From Flavobacterium sp. (GTDB lineage Bacteria; Bacteroidota; Bacteroidia; Flavobacteriales; Flavobacteriaceae): a DNA stretch of 37,483 bases. The stretch is from contig JAHEHJ010000058.1 of assembly GCA_024644655.1 (NCBI GenBank), positions 1 to 37,483 on the forward strand. The letters are read 5' to 3'. Below the pieces are notes generated by a model. The model was not told the DNA's origin, did not search any database, and saw nothing but the letters and a program-made list of their open reading frames with translations. Numbering within the stretch: position 1 is the first letter of the stretch; each line of letters starts with the position of its first letter. Shown piece by piece: positions 1 to 7,682 of this stretch. The position numbers were made by a program, and so were the translations under genes.

Positions 1-834
1 ACACAACCAGGTGGTCAATTGACTACTACCAACGAAGTGGAAAATTTCCCAGGCTATCCTGATGGAGTAACAGGACCCGAAATGATGGTGCAATTGCAAG
101 CGCAAGCGCAACGTTTTGGATCCGATATCCGAGATGGATGGGTAACCAAAGTTGATTTCTCGGGAGCCGTACACAAAGTATGGGTAAACGAAACAAAAGA
201 AATCCATGCACAAACGGTTATCATCTCAACCGGAGCTTCGGCTAAATATTTGGGATTACCTTCTGAACAACATTATTTAAAAATGGGTGGTGGCGTATCT
301 GCTTGTGCAGTATGTGACGGATTCTTCTACCGCAACCAAGAAGTAGTGATAGTAGGGGCCGGTGATTCAGCTTGTGAGGAAGCTCATTATTTATCCAAAT
401 TATGTAAAAAAGTAACGCTTTTAGTTCGTACCGATAAGTTTAGAGCCTCACGTATCATGGAAGAACGTGTGCGTAAAACAGAGAATATTGAAATATTGAC
501 CAATACGTCAACAGTAGAAGTATTAGGGGATGGACAAGTGGTTACGTCTATTAAAGTAAAAAATAATACCACAGGGGCCGAACATGAGATTCCTGCCACT
601 GGGTTTTTTGTGGCCATCGGACACCAACCCAATACAGCCATTTTTGCAGATTACATTACCTTAGATGAAACGGGTTATATTAAGAATACTCCTGGATCGT
701 CTAAAACGAATGTAGCTGGAGTTTTTGTGGCAGGTGATGCAGCAGATCATGTATACCGTCAAGCAATTACCGCAGCAGGTACAGGATGTATGGCCGCGTT
801 AGATGCCGAACGTTATTTGGCTTCACTAGACTAA
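1..834 (+). CDS. trxB: Thioredoxin reductase (5' end outside window)
   Basis: NADPH-dependent flavoprotein that reduces thioredoxin in the cytoplasm. The reading frame is open from base 1, giving 277 residues. The family is usually about 310-320 residues, so roughly 40 N-terminal residues, including the FAD-binding GxGxxG, lie outside the window. Visible landmarks are PGGQL near the start, the redox-active CAVCDG (CxxC) motif, the NADPH-binding segment VVIVGAGDSACEEA and the C-terminal FAD motif VFVAGDAAD. The product ends with a normal TAA. It converges on the minus-strand DUF2807 gene and shares its terminator hairpin. The identification is firm; the upstream context cannot be seen. Confidence 0.96.
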   Translation, partial: TQPGGQLTTTNEVENFPGYPDGVTGPEMMVQLQAQAQRFGSDIRDGWVTKVDFSGAVHKVWVNETKEIHAQTVIISTGASAKYLGLPSEQHYLKMGGGVSACAVCDGFFYRNQEVVIVGAGDSACEEAHYLSKLCKKVTLLVRTDKFRASRIMEERVRKTENIEILTNTSTVEVLGDGQVVTSIKVKNNTTGAEHEIPATGFFVAIGHQPNTAIFADYITLDETGYIKNTPGSSKTNVAGVFVAGDAADHVYRQAITAAGTGCMAALDAERYLASLD

Positions 835-853
835 ATAGTAGAAATACAGTATA

Positions 854-886
854 AAAAAATCCCGAAGTACTTCGGGATTTTTTTTA
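854..886. terminator. Bidirectional rho-independent terminator
   Basis: A 16-base perfect palindrome, TCCCGAAGTACTTCGGGA (stem around 860-877), is flanked by an A-run on the left and a T-run on the right, so it can end transcription of trxB on plus and of the DUF2807 operon on minus. The minus-strand gene's stop codon at 884-886 lies in the T-run. Confidence 0.85.
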
Positions 887-1723
887 TTTAATAAGTTGCT
901 TTTTCTTTAGAGTAGCAGTGTCGGTAAATCGTTTCAATTCATATTTAACCGGATCACCATACACTTCAATTTCACTATCTCCCGAAGCATCTAAAGTGAC
1001 GATGTTACTCACATTGATATAGGCTTTAGCGTTGGAAGCAGTCTCAATAGAGGCGTTTTTCCCTATTAATTTCTTTCCGTTAAATTCAGTGTTATTGTCT
1101 AATCGGATTTTAAGGTCTATTACATCACCTTCAACATCAGCAGATGATTTTTGGTACATGTCAAAACGCATGTCGCTTGATGATATTAATGCTTTAACAT
1201 AAGCGCTTTTGCTTACATCAATAGCGGTCTTCTCTGATTTTAAATTCAATTCTATTTTTGATTTGTCATTGGCCATCAACGTAAAGTTTTTGGTTTTGGC
1301 ATTCAAAAATAACTTGGCATAATCGTAACTCTTAAAGGTGATGTCGTTCAATACTACATCCGATAATGCAGTCACATTGGTTTCGTCCTTAGCAATAACC
1401 ATGTTGAATTTATCAGTATACGTTACGCGTACACTTAGTTTCTTATAACTACTGATATCTTTAGAGGTAGAGATTCTCAAGTTGGATCCATTGATTTTGT
1501 ATTCTACAAATTCAATAAGATTATCATCGGCTTCTACTTCTAGAGCACATTCGTTTCCTTTCACAAGAAATACTTCAAGATTGTCTTCGACTTCTAAACT
1601 TTCGAATTTGTCAACTTGTTTTTGTTCGAGTTTTACCGTCTTAGATCCTTTTACTTTTTCTTTTTTTTGGGCTATGGTGGCCACACTAAGCATTAGGAAA
1701 CTAAACAACATTATTTTTTTCAT
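884..1723 (-). CDS. Exported DUF2807 (head GIN domain) protein
   Basis: 279-residue protein of unknown biochemical function. I chose the ATG at 1721-1723 because it gives a clean signal peptide (MKKIMLFSFLMLSVATIAQ, then a KKEK mature start). An in-frame upstream ATG at 1780 would add a second hydrophobic stretch ahead of it and is less likely. The mature part (VEDNLEVFLVKGNECALEVEADDNLIEFVEY...) matches the DUF2807 'putative auto-transporter adhesin, head GIN domain' pattern, a right-handed beta-helical fold. It is the last gene of a minus-strand operon and a diverged paralogue of the DUF2807 lipoprotein 74 bases upstream. It ends in the shared terminator. Location is probably periplasmic or cell surface. 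The family call is good; the role is not known. Confidence 0.85.
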   Translation of the reverse strand: MKKIMLFSFLMLSVATIAQKKEKVKGSKTVKLEQKQVDKFESLEVEDNLEVFLVKGNECALEVEADDNLIEFVEYKINGSNLRISTSKDISSYKKLSVRVTYTDKFNMVIAKDETNVTALSDVVLNDITFKSYDYAKLFLNAKTKNFTLMANDKSKIELNLKSEKTAIDVSKSAYVKALISSSDMRFDMYQKSSADVEGDVIDLKIRLDNNTEFNGKKLIGKNASIETASNAKAYINVSNIVTLDASGDSEIEVYGDPVKYELKRFTDTATLKKKQLIK

Positions 1724-1797
1724 GGATGTATGCACGATTAGTTTTGTCAAAAATAGAAAAAAAAACATCCCAATTTTCATTGCGATGTTTTATTAAT

Positions 1798-2538
1798 TTA
1801 TTCTTTTGAAATACTTCCTCCCGAACTTTCTTCTTTTGAAATGCTTTTGGGTTCGGTATTATAATTAATCGCACTCCCACTCGAAGCGGTTGCGGTGAGA
1901 TTCACTATAGGATGTAGATGTGTGGTACTTCCACTTGAAGCATCCGCTGTGATATCATTGGCAAATAATTTGTTTGCTTCAATACTACTTCCACTTGAAG
2001 AAGCGGTTGTAAGTTGAAGCGCTTTTCCTTGTAAGTCAACAGAACTACCACTTGAGGATTCGCACTGTATGGAATCAATTTCAAGATTGGCTGAAATGTG
2101 ACTTCCACTGCTGGCAGAAAGTGACATAGTAGTCCCAGTAAATAAAGTAGTGGTTTTTATAGAAGCACCGCTGTTAGATTCAACATCCGTTAAACTTGGC
2201 AGTTTAACATGAACGTTTTTGGCAGTTGCCTCATCAATACTTTCGTCGGATGTAATGTATAATTTTCCATTGGTTACTTGAACCGTAATGTGTTCTTGTA
2301 AATTATCATCGGCTTCTACAGTTACACTATAGGTTGAAGATTGTTCAAGGGTTACATTCAAACCTCTACTAGCTTCTATTTTGGTAAAGTTGTTAGGAAC
2401 TGTTCGGTTTTGTGTGGTTACTTTTCCATTTCCGTCTATACCATCAGACCAATTAATTGAGGCATGACAGGATGTAAAAAGCAAGGCTGCAATGGCTGCT
2501 GCAATGAGTTTAGTACAAAGGACTACTACTTTTACCAT
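1798..2538 (-). CDS. DUF2807 lipoprotein with Ser/Gly repeats
   Basis: 246-residue predicted lipoprotein. The N-terminus has a hydrophobic segment ending in a lipobox-like LLFTSC, so Cys24 is the likely lipidated residue. The DUF2807 core follows (FTKIEASRGLNVTLEQ..., VEADDNLQEHITVQ). The second half carries about six SSSGSS/ASSGS motifs spaced some 18-21 residues apart, which fits turns of a parallel beta-helix. The corresponding DNA repeats are visible as ACTTCCACTTGAAG-like units around 1926-2120. The C-terminus holds a short duplication of SISKE. The start overlaps the stop of the upstream PspC gene by 7 bases, so translation is probably coupled. Function unknown; a surface or periplasmic structural role is inference. 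Confidence 0.86.
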   Translation of the reverse strand: MVKVVVLCTKLIAAAIAALLFTSCHASINWSDGIDGNGKVTTQNRTVPNNFTKIEASRGLNVTLEQSSTYSVTVEADDNLQEHITVQVTNGKLYITSDESIDEATAKNVHVKLPSLTDVESNSGASIKTTTLFTGTTMSLSASSGSHISANLEIDSIQCESSSGSSVDLQGKALQLTTASSSGSSIEANKLFANDITADASSGSTTHLHPIVNLTATASSGSAINYNTEPKSISKEESSGGSISKE

Positions 2539-4262
2539 GATGTTTTAGTTTTAGTTATTATTCCGTTTTTATCTTGTGTTAATCGGTTGGGTTTTGTGGG
2601 TGCTGCCGGTGCTTCTGGTGCCTGAGCGTTGATGGAGTCATTCACTGCTGGAATGGCAGGAGTACTTAGTTCCACATCATCGTATTCGTTTTCATCTGGT
2701 GGGCAGTTTAAACATTTTACTTTATAAGTATCTACTCGGTAAATGTATTCGTCAGAACTATAATGTCTATTGAAGTATTCGTCATCTGAGTCTTCAAATT
2801 TCTCCACATTGCCATCCATTTTAAATAGGGTGCCTTTTGGTAAATACAAGTAAACGTCTACATGTTGGTTTCTGAATTTATTCGATACTTCAGTCAATAA
2901 AAAGTTATCTAACAACAACTGGTTACCTACTATTTTATACTCGTATTTTATTTTTTCAGCTCGTTTATTAGCTTCATTATAAGAACTTCCATTTGCTAAT
3001 CGTTCAATTTGAATATAAGGCTCTGTACGATCAGTAGCTTTCAACTTTAAATTGATGTTATTAGAATATATAACTTCATGTTTAGCAGAATCTTGAGTGA
3101 ATATAAAATCTTCACGTTCATCAAAGTTTTTAGAGATGTAATCGTAGGTTGCAAACTTGATGTGTAATGTGTCTGTAGCATTTAGCATAAAAGCTTCTTT
3201 TTTTACAGTTTTACCTTCAAAGGCCAATTGGGTCATTTCATTAATACCTAATGAAATTAGGACACCTACAGCTATTATCCATACGGCTAGCAAACTGTAT
3301 TTTGCAATATTTCCAATGGATTTTAGATTGGTTACCAATAATTTTAAGCCTAATAACAATAAGAAGAAAAGCGGAATACCGAAGGCAAAGAAAAATAATA
3401 TAGCTTGAAGCCATAATGGTGTTTCTAATCCAATGGGAGTTCTAAAATGGTTCAGCAAAGTGTTGGTTGGCAAACTGGAAGAACATAATAATACTATTGC
3501 AGCAATTATGATACCTATCAAAGCAAAGGCTGAAAACATCAAAAGGGAAGCACCCAATATTTTGGCAAAAACTTCTAGTATTTTAATGATAAAATCCCCC
3601 AATTGACTACCTGCTTTTTCAGCATTGTGTTTTACTTGATTGCCCATTTTGTCGTAATCCACATTTTTGATTTTGTGGGCTACATGGTCAAACTCCGCTC
3701 TAACTTTTTTCTCAATATTAGAAATAGTAACAGGCTCTCCTGTCATTTCTAATTTTTCAGAAGTTGTAATAGCTTCTGGTGTTGCTATCCATAAAATCAA
3801 ATACACAATAATACCAAAACCAAACCCTGCAAAAGCAGTAGCTAAAAAGGCAATTTTAATCCATGTGGCATCAAATCCAAAGTAATAGCCAAGTCCTGTA
3901 CACACACCTCCAATAGAACCTTTATCTTTGTCTCTGTATAATTTCTTTCTTGGACTAGAATTTGAAAAGCTAGTAGAAGAACCCTCTTCACCGTCATCGT
4001 CTATGCGATAATCTTCCGGTTGCCCCATTACTTTAATGACTTCATCTACATCTTTAATATTGATGACATGTTTGTCGCTTTTTTGTCTATCCGTTAACAA
4101 TTCAGCTACACGCATTTCGATATCTTTCATGATTTCGTCTGTGCCACTTGCATTCGTTAACGAACGTTTGATAGCTTCAAAATAACGACTTAACTTTTGG
4201 AATGCATCTTCATCGATGTGAAAAAACAAACCTCCTATATTAATATTTACTGTTTTGTTCAT
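2532..4262 (-). CDS. PspC-domain membrane protein
   Basis: 576-residue inner-membrane protein. Residues 1-90 form a conserved soluble N-terminal region (MNKTVNINIGGLFFHIDEDA...). Residues about 107-163 are a PspC domain (LYRDKDKGSIGGVCTGLGYY... with a Gly-rich hydrophobic span). Three more membrane spans follow around 230-262, 283-310 and 318-340. A long hydrophilic C-terminal region, probably extracytoplasmic, ends in a Pro/Ala-rich tail. PspC domains belong to the phage-shock envelope-stress system. Here the gene sits directly behind a PadR regulator (5-base gap) and overlaps a DUF2807 lipoprotein, an arrangement that suggests an envelope-stress or surface-maintenance operon. That role is inferred from context. 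Confidence 0.88.
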   Translation of the reverse strand: MNKTVNINIGGLFFHIDEDAFQKLSRYFEAIKRSLTNASGTDEIMKDIEMRVAELLTDRQKSDKHVINIKDVDEVIKVMGQPEDYRIDDDGEEGSSTSFSNSSPRKKLYRDKDKGSIGGVCTGLGYYFGFDATWIKIAFLATAFAGFGFGIIVYLILWIATPEAITTSEKLEMTGEPVTISNIEKKVRAEFDHVAHKIKNVDYDKMGNQVKHNAEKAGSQLGDFIIKILEVFAKILGASLLMFSAFALIGIIIAAIVLLCSSSLPTNTLLNHFRTPIGLETPLWLQAILFFFAFGIPLFFLLLLGLKLLVTNLKSIGNIAKYSLLAVWIIAVGVLISLGINEMTQLAFEGKTVKKEAFMLNATDTLHIKFATYDYISKNFDEREDFIFTQDSAKHEVIYSNNINLKLKATDRTEPYIQIERLANGSSYNEANKRAEKIKYEYKIVGNQLLLDNFLLTEVSNKFRNQHVDVYLYLPKGTLFKMDGNVEKFEDSDDEYFNRHYSSDEYIYRVDTYKVKCLNCPPDENEYDDVELSTPAIPAVNDSINAQAPEAPAAPTKPNRLTQDKNGIITKTKTSW

Positions 4263-4267
4263 GATAC

Positions 4268-4597
4268 TTAATTATTAGTTGTAATGATGTTTACGGCATC
4301 TGATAGTTCGGTCCAGGTTCCGTTTAATTCTGTTAAAAATGTTTTTCCTAATTCAGTCAATCCATAGTATTTTCGTGGCGGTCCCGAAGTAGATTCTTCC
4401 CAACGGTAATTTAGTAAACCGTCGTTTTTAAGTCGCGTGAGTAGGGGGTATACAGTCCCTTCTACTACTAACAATTTAGCGTTTTTTAAAGTGTCTAAGA
4501 TTTCAGAAGTATAGGCATCTTTTTCTTTTAAGACAGATAGGATACAAAATTCTAAAACACCTTTACGCATCTGGGCTTTAGTGTTTTCAATGTTCAT
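4268..4597 (-). CDS. PadR-family transcriptional regulator
   Basis: 109-residue DNA-binding protein. The PadR winged-helix hallmark is clear: EGTVYPLLTRLKNDGLL followed by GPPRKYYGLTELG. The protein consists of little more than the winged helix plus one short C-terminal helix for dimerisation, the small PadR subtype. It lies between the DUF4870 gene upstream and the PspC gene downstream, so it most likely represses its own operon. PadR members often respond to phenolic or membrane-active compounds, but no ligand can be read from the sequence. Confidence 0.93.
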   Translation of the reverse strand: MNIENTKAQMRKGVLEFCILSVLKEKDAYTSEILDTLKNAKLLVVEGTVYPLLTRLKNDGLLNYRWEESTSGPPRKYYGLTELGKTFLTELNGTWTELSDAVNIITTNN

Positions 4598-4648
4598 AAT
4601 ACATGATTTAGTTTTTTTGATTAACGATTCGTTTTTTGATTGATGATT

Positions 4649-5098
4649 TTATTTAAAAAAAGAGATACTTAGTGGGTATGTATAGTAATCTCCTTTTGAT
4701 GTTCTTAATGCAGCATAAATAATAAGTACAAATTCCATGATTTTCACAAACAATACTAAAGCGGCAGCTATTATACCTACTATAGCAAATCCATCAAATT
4801 GTATTGTATGGAGGTCTTGGAATGTAAAATCGTAGTGATTCGAAATATGTACCGGTAAGTTTTTAAGCAAAGCATAGATACATAATGGAATTGAAATTAA
4901 ACATAAAGCAATAGTGTATATAAAAATGCTTATTTGAAAATTCAATACTTGTTTCCCATTATAGTCTATAAATTCCGATTCATTTTTTTTAGCATTCCAT
5001 AATAGTATGGGAAAGATGTAATTTCCAAAGGGAATAACATATTGAGTTAATGAACTCAAATGAATAAAGGTGGCTGTTGATTTGTTGGATGATGTCAT
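4649..5098 (-). CDS. DUF4870-type small membrane protein
   Basis: 149-residue protein with about three hydrophobic segments, at residues ~10-30, ~52-75 and ~100-130. The pattern HLSSLTQYVIPFGNYIFPILLW...FIDYNGKQVLNFQ is typical of DUF4870/Tic20-like small membrane proteins, in which Gly-Lys-Gln-x-x-(N/L)-F-Q follows the first span. It is the first gene of the minus-strand operon, downstream of a good -33/-7 promoter, with 51 bases to the PadR gene. Function unknown. The family call rests on motif pattern and length. Confidence 0.8.
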   Translation of the reverse strand: MTSSNKSTATFIHLSSLTQYVIPFGNYIFPILLWNAKKNESEFIDYNGKQVLNFQISIFIYTIALCLISIPLCIYALLKNLPVHISNHYDFTFQDLHTIQFDGFAIVGIIAAALVLFVKIMEFVLIIYAALRTSKGDYYTYPLSISFFK

Positions 5099-5207
5099 GA
5101 TTTCTAGTGTTTTGATTGATGATTGAGACTCTAGTTACGCCTTGTGATTGATGTTGATTAATCCGTTATTTCGTATGATACTATCTATACCCTATTAATT
5201 TCTTATA

Positions 5208-5239
5208 CAAAGATACTACCATAAGAAGGTATTATGCAA
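5208..5239 (-). promoter_or_regulatory. Bacteroidota-type promoter of the DUF4870-PadR-PspC operon
   Basis: Reading the minus strand, TTG (5239-5237) is followed after 21 bases by TATCTTTG (5215-5208), an exact TAnnTTTG -7 element. It lies about 110 bases upstream of the DUF4870 start. The remaining leader (5099-5200) shows no obvious gene. Confidence 0.6.
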
Positions 5240-5332
5240 TACAAAGTACTAAATGTTAACATAAATTTAACATTTAACGTATGCAACTGATGTGTTTGAA
5301 TTTTTACTATATTTAGGGCAAAACCACTAGAT

Positions 5333-5788
5333 ATGGAGTATACCCCTTTCCGAATGAATCTTTTTCTGTTCTTTAAGTTGCCAGCCGCTTTTTGGTGTGG
5401 TGTCCGAGTTCATTCAGTATCTGAGCAACAATGTGTATCAACTGTAAAACACCGTTGGATAAATCAAAACCCATTTCAATCCTTATACTTTGCAGTACAA
5501 GCAATGGCAGCCGAATTAACTACAGGGGCCTTAGTCTTGATTCACATTCGCAAAACAGGAAAGAATATATCTATGTTGGTTGCCAATCAAAATGGGCATT
5601 TTTCTAAGAAAGCAAGAGGCAGGATTTATTTTAAATGTGTTGATGGCGATTTAGTAATGGACGCGATTGATAAAGCGGTAAAAACAGGTGAGGGGCAAAC
5701 GGTATGGTTGCGTTCTGTAGGTACTAATGCTTGTGGAGAAACAGTTTCGGAATTGCAATTTGAATGGACTTTAAAAGTCAAGAGTTGA
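5333..5788 (+). CDS. DUF4442-type hotdog-fold protein
   Basis: 151-residue protein resembling the DUF4442 group of hotdog-fold (thioesterase-like) proteins. Features include a PAAFWCGVRV segment near the N-terminus, NPFQSLYFAVQAMAAELTTGAL as the central helix of the fold, and a C-terminal beta-rich part. The substrate is not known, and acyl-CoA thioesterase activity would be inference from the fold. The ATG at 5333 follows a TATATTTA -7-like element about 20 bases upstream. It is transcribed in the same direction as the TIGR01777 gene 75 bases downstream, which has its own possible -7 element. Confidence 0.7.
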   Translation: MEYTPFRMNLFLFFKLPAAFWCGVRVHSVSEQQCVSTVKHRWINQNPFQSLYFAVQAMAAELTTGALVLIHIRKTGKNISMLVANQNGHFSKKARGRIYFKCVDGDLVMDAIDKAVKTGEGQTVWLRSVGTNACGETVSELQFEWTLKVKS

Positions 5789-5838
5789 ACTAACGTTAAA
5801 TTACTACTAATGGGAAGTAGTCTATATGTATTTGGTGG

Positions 5839-5846
5839 TACATTTG
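5839..5846 (+). promoter_or_regulatory. -7 element upstream of TIGR01777 gene
   Basis: TACATTTG matches TAnnTTTG 18 bases before the ATG at 5864. No convincing -33 TTTG is seen at the right distance, so this is a weak promoter call. Confidence 0.35.
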
Positions 5847-5863
5847 GTTAAAAATAGATTGTC

Positions 5864-6769
5864 ATGAAACTACTAATTACTGGAGCAACAGGTTTGATTG
5901 GACAGGAGTTAGTTCGAGCTGCACTGTCACAAGGACATACTGTGCATTATTTAACAACTTATAAAGATAAGATTGTAAATCAAGAATCCTATCAAGGGTT
6001 TTATTGGAGTCCTCAACAAGGAATAATTGACGAAAATTGTATGTATGGAGTCGATGCTATCATTCATTTAGCTGGAGCTTCCATATCAAAAAGGTGGACG
6101 TCATCCTACAAACAAGAGTTAATTGAAAGCAGAATTGTAACTGCAGATCTTTTATATAATGTAGTTAAGAAATCAACACATCAAGTGAAGCATTTTATAT
6201 CAGCATCAGGAACTGCAAGTTACCCTGAGGGGAATACAATGGTGTATGATGAAACTACCAAGGAATTAGAAGATAGTTTTTTGTCCCAAGTGGTTCAAAA
6301 ATGGGAAGCTAGTTCCAATAGATTTGAGTCTTTAGGTATTCCAGTTAGTTTGATTCGTACAGGTTTAGTTTTGTCTAATACTGGAGGTGCATTGCCCCAA
6401 ATGATAAAACCTGTACAATGGGGGGTAGGTGCAGTAATGGGGTCGGGCAAACAAATGATCTCTTGGATTCACATACAGGATTTAATTGCCATATATCTTT
6501 TTGTTTTGGATCATCATCTAGGAGGAGTTTTTAATGCGGTTGCTCCAAATCCAGTCAATAATAGAGATTTTACTAAAGTGATGGCTCGAGTTGTTCATAA
6601 GCCCTTGTTTTTACCGGCTGTTCCCCAATTCTTAATGCAATTGATTTTGGGAGAAATGAGTTATTTGCTTTTTTCAAGCAAAAATCTAAGTGCTCATAAA
6701 ATAATAGAAGCAGGTTATTGTTTTCAATTTTCCGAGGTTGAAGCTGCAATTGCTAACTTATATGCTTAA
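5864..6769 (+). CDS. TIGR01777-family NAD(P)-binding epimerase-like protein
   Basis: 301-residue short-chain dehydrogenase/epimerase-type protein related to YfcH/SulA-type proteins. The N-terminal Rossmann motif GATGLIG (residues 7-13) is present, as are DAIIHLAGASI, SASGTASYPEG, the RTGLVLS segment and the C-terminal DUF1731-like region (FLPAVPQFLMQLILGEMSYLLFSSKNLS). The Tyr-x3-Lys of classical SDRs is not obvious, which is usual for this family. Substrate and pathway are unknown. The gene is followed at once by a strong terminator hairpin. Confidence 0.9.
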   Translation: MKLLITGATGLIGQELVRAALSQGHTVHYLTTYKDKIVNQESYQGFYWSPQQGIIDENCMYGVDAIIHLAGASISKRWTSSYKQELIESRIVTADLLYNVVKKSTHQVKHFISASGTASYPEGNTMVYDETTKELEDSFLSQVVQKWEASSNRFESLGIPVSLIRTGLVLSNTGGALPQMIKPVQWGVGAVMGSGKQMISWIHIQDLIAIYLFVLDHHLGGVFNAVAPNPVNNRDFTKVMARVVHKPLFLPAVPQFLMQLILGEMSYLLFSSKNLSAHKIIEAGYCFQFSEVEAAIANLYA

Positions 6770-6806
6770 AAAAAGTGCTGTCCTAAAAGAACAGCACTTT
6801 TTTTTA
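6769..6806 (+). terminator. Terminator after TIGR01777 gene
   Basis: AAGTGCTGT (6773-6781) pairs with ACAGCACTT (6791-6799) across a short A-rich loop and is followed by a T-run. It begins at the TAA of the upstream gene. Confidence 0.88.
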
Positions 6807-7009
6807 CTATAAAGATTGTTGAATTAATAATAGTACAGCTGTAAGCTAACCAATTGGGATTTTTAGCAAATCCTCATTACAAATCTAGCTAAATCGAAAT
6901 CGTAATAGTCTTAAAAAAGTATTAAAATTTAAATAATCAAGTACAGTAGCTTTTATTGAATTGAAAAGTTGTTATAAAAATAATGACAATTTGACATTTT
7001 TAAAGATTT
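6806..7009. other. Intergenic region upstream of grpE
   Basis: About 200 AT-rich bases without a credible gene. The right end holds two TGACA repeats 8 bases apart (6984 and 6992) just before the -24 box. No CIRCE element (TTAGCACTC inverted repeat) is visible. Confidence 0.5.
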
Positions 7010-7023
7010 GGCAGTACTTTTGC
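6990..7023 (+). promoter_or_regulatory. Sigma-54-type -24/-12 promoter of grpE-dnaJ, overlapping a TAnnTTTG element
   Basis: TTGGCAGTACTTTTGCA has GG at 7010-7011 and GC at 7022-7023, exactly 12 bases apart, as in the sigma-54 consensus TGGCAC-N5-TTGC. Transcription would begin near 7035, about 15 bases before the grpE ATG. The same bases also contain TACTTTTG (7015-7022), a match to the housekeeping TAnnTTTG, with TTTG at 6990-6993 and a 21-base spacer. Either polymerase form, or both, could use it. Confidence 0.55.
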
Positions 7024-7049
7024 AATCCGAAAGTCCGGAACACCTAAAT

Positions 7050-7619
7050 ATGAAAATCAAGAATATTTTTAAAAATAAAACACAAATGAATACTGAAAAC
7101 ACGGATAAAGAGCCTATAGAAAATGAAGTTGAAGCCGCAGTAAACGGAGTTGAAGCTGCAGAGGAATTGAGTGTTGAAGCACAATTGCAAGAAGAAATAG
7201 CCAAAGAAAAAGATAAATTTTTACGTCTTTTTGCTGAATTTGAAAATTATAAAAAACGTACAGCTAAAGAGCGTATAGAATTATTTAGAACTGCCAATCA
7301 AGAAGTGTTACAAGCATTATTGCCTGTATTAGACGATTTTGACAGAGCCATGATTCAAATTGCTAAATCAGAAGATGAAGTTTTGCTTAAAGGAGTGGAA
7401 TTGATTCATGAAAAATTAAAATCAACATTAGTTTCTAAAGGGTTAGAACAAGTGGAGATGGTTGCAGGAGATGTTTTTAATGCTGATTTTGCAGAAGCAA
7501 TCACACAAATTCCAGCACCAAGCGATGACTTGAAAGGGAAAATAGTGGATGTTATAGAAAAAGGATATAAATTGGGAGACAAAATTATACGGTTCCCAAA
7601 AGTGGTGATTGGAAATTAA
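7050..7619 (+). CDS. grpE: Nucleotide exchange factor GrpE
   Basis: Releases ADP from DnaK in the DnaK-DnaJ-GrpE chaperone cycle. From the ATG at 7050 the product has 189 residues, normal for GrpE. An acidic, flexible N-terminus leads into the long coiled-coil helix (EAQLQEEIAKEKDKFLRLFAEFENYKKRTAKER). The C-terminal beta domain carries the typical VVDVIEKGYKLGDKIIRFPKVVIG pattern. A farther upstream in-frame TTG at 7008 would overlap the promoter and is rejected; ATG 7086 is a possible alternative start. dnaJ follows after 63 bases, so the two are probably cotranscribed. dnaK is not in the window. Confidence 0.95.
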   Translation: MKIKNIFKNKTQMNTENTDKEPIENEVEAAVNGVEAAEELSVEAQLQEEIAKEKDKFLRLFAEFENYKKRTAKERIELFRTANQEVLQALLPVLDDFDRAMIQIAKSEDEVLLKGVELIHEKLKSTLVSKGLEQVEMVAGDVFNADFAEAITQIPAPSDDLKGKIVDVIEKGYKLGDKIIRFPKVVIGN

Positions 7620-7682
7620 TTTCGACACCTCAAATACTAACAACGCAATGTAAAGTGTTGGATTAAAATTTGAATTCTACTT

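Noticed and set aside
1905..2120. CRISPR-like or mobile repeat array (ACTTCCACTTGAAG units)
   Set aside because: The repeats are imperfect, irregularly spaced and in frame; they encode the Ser-Ser-Gly-Ser turns of the DUF2807 lipoprotein.
7008..7049. In-frame N-terminal extension of grpE from a TTG at 7008
   Set aside because: It overlaps the promoter boxes, uses a non-ATG start, and the added residues do not look like GrpE; ATG 7050 fits the expected length.
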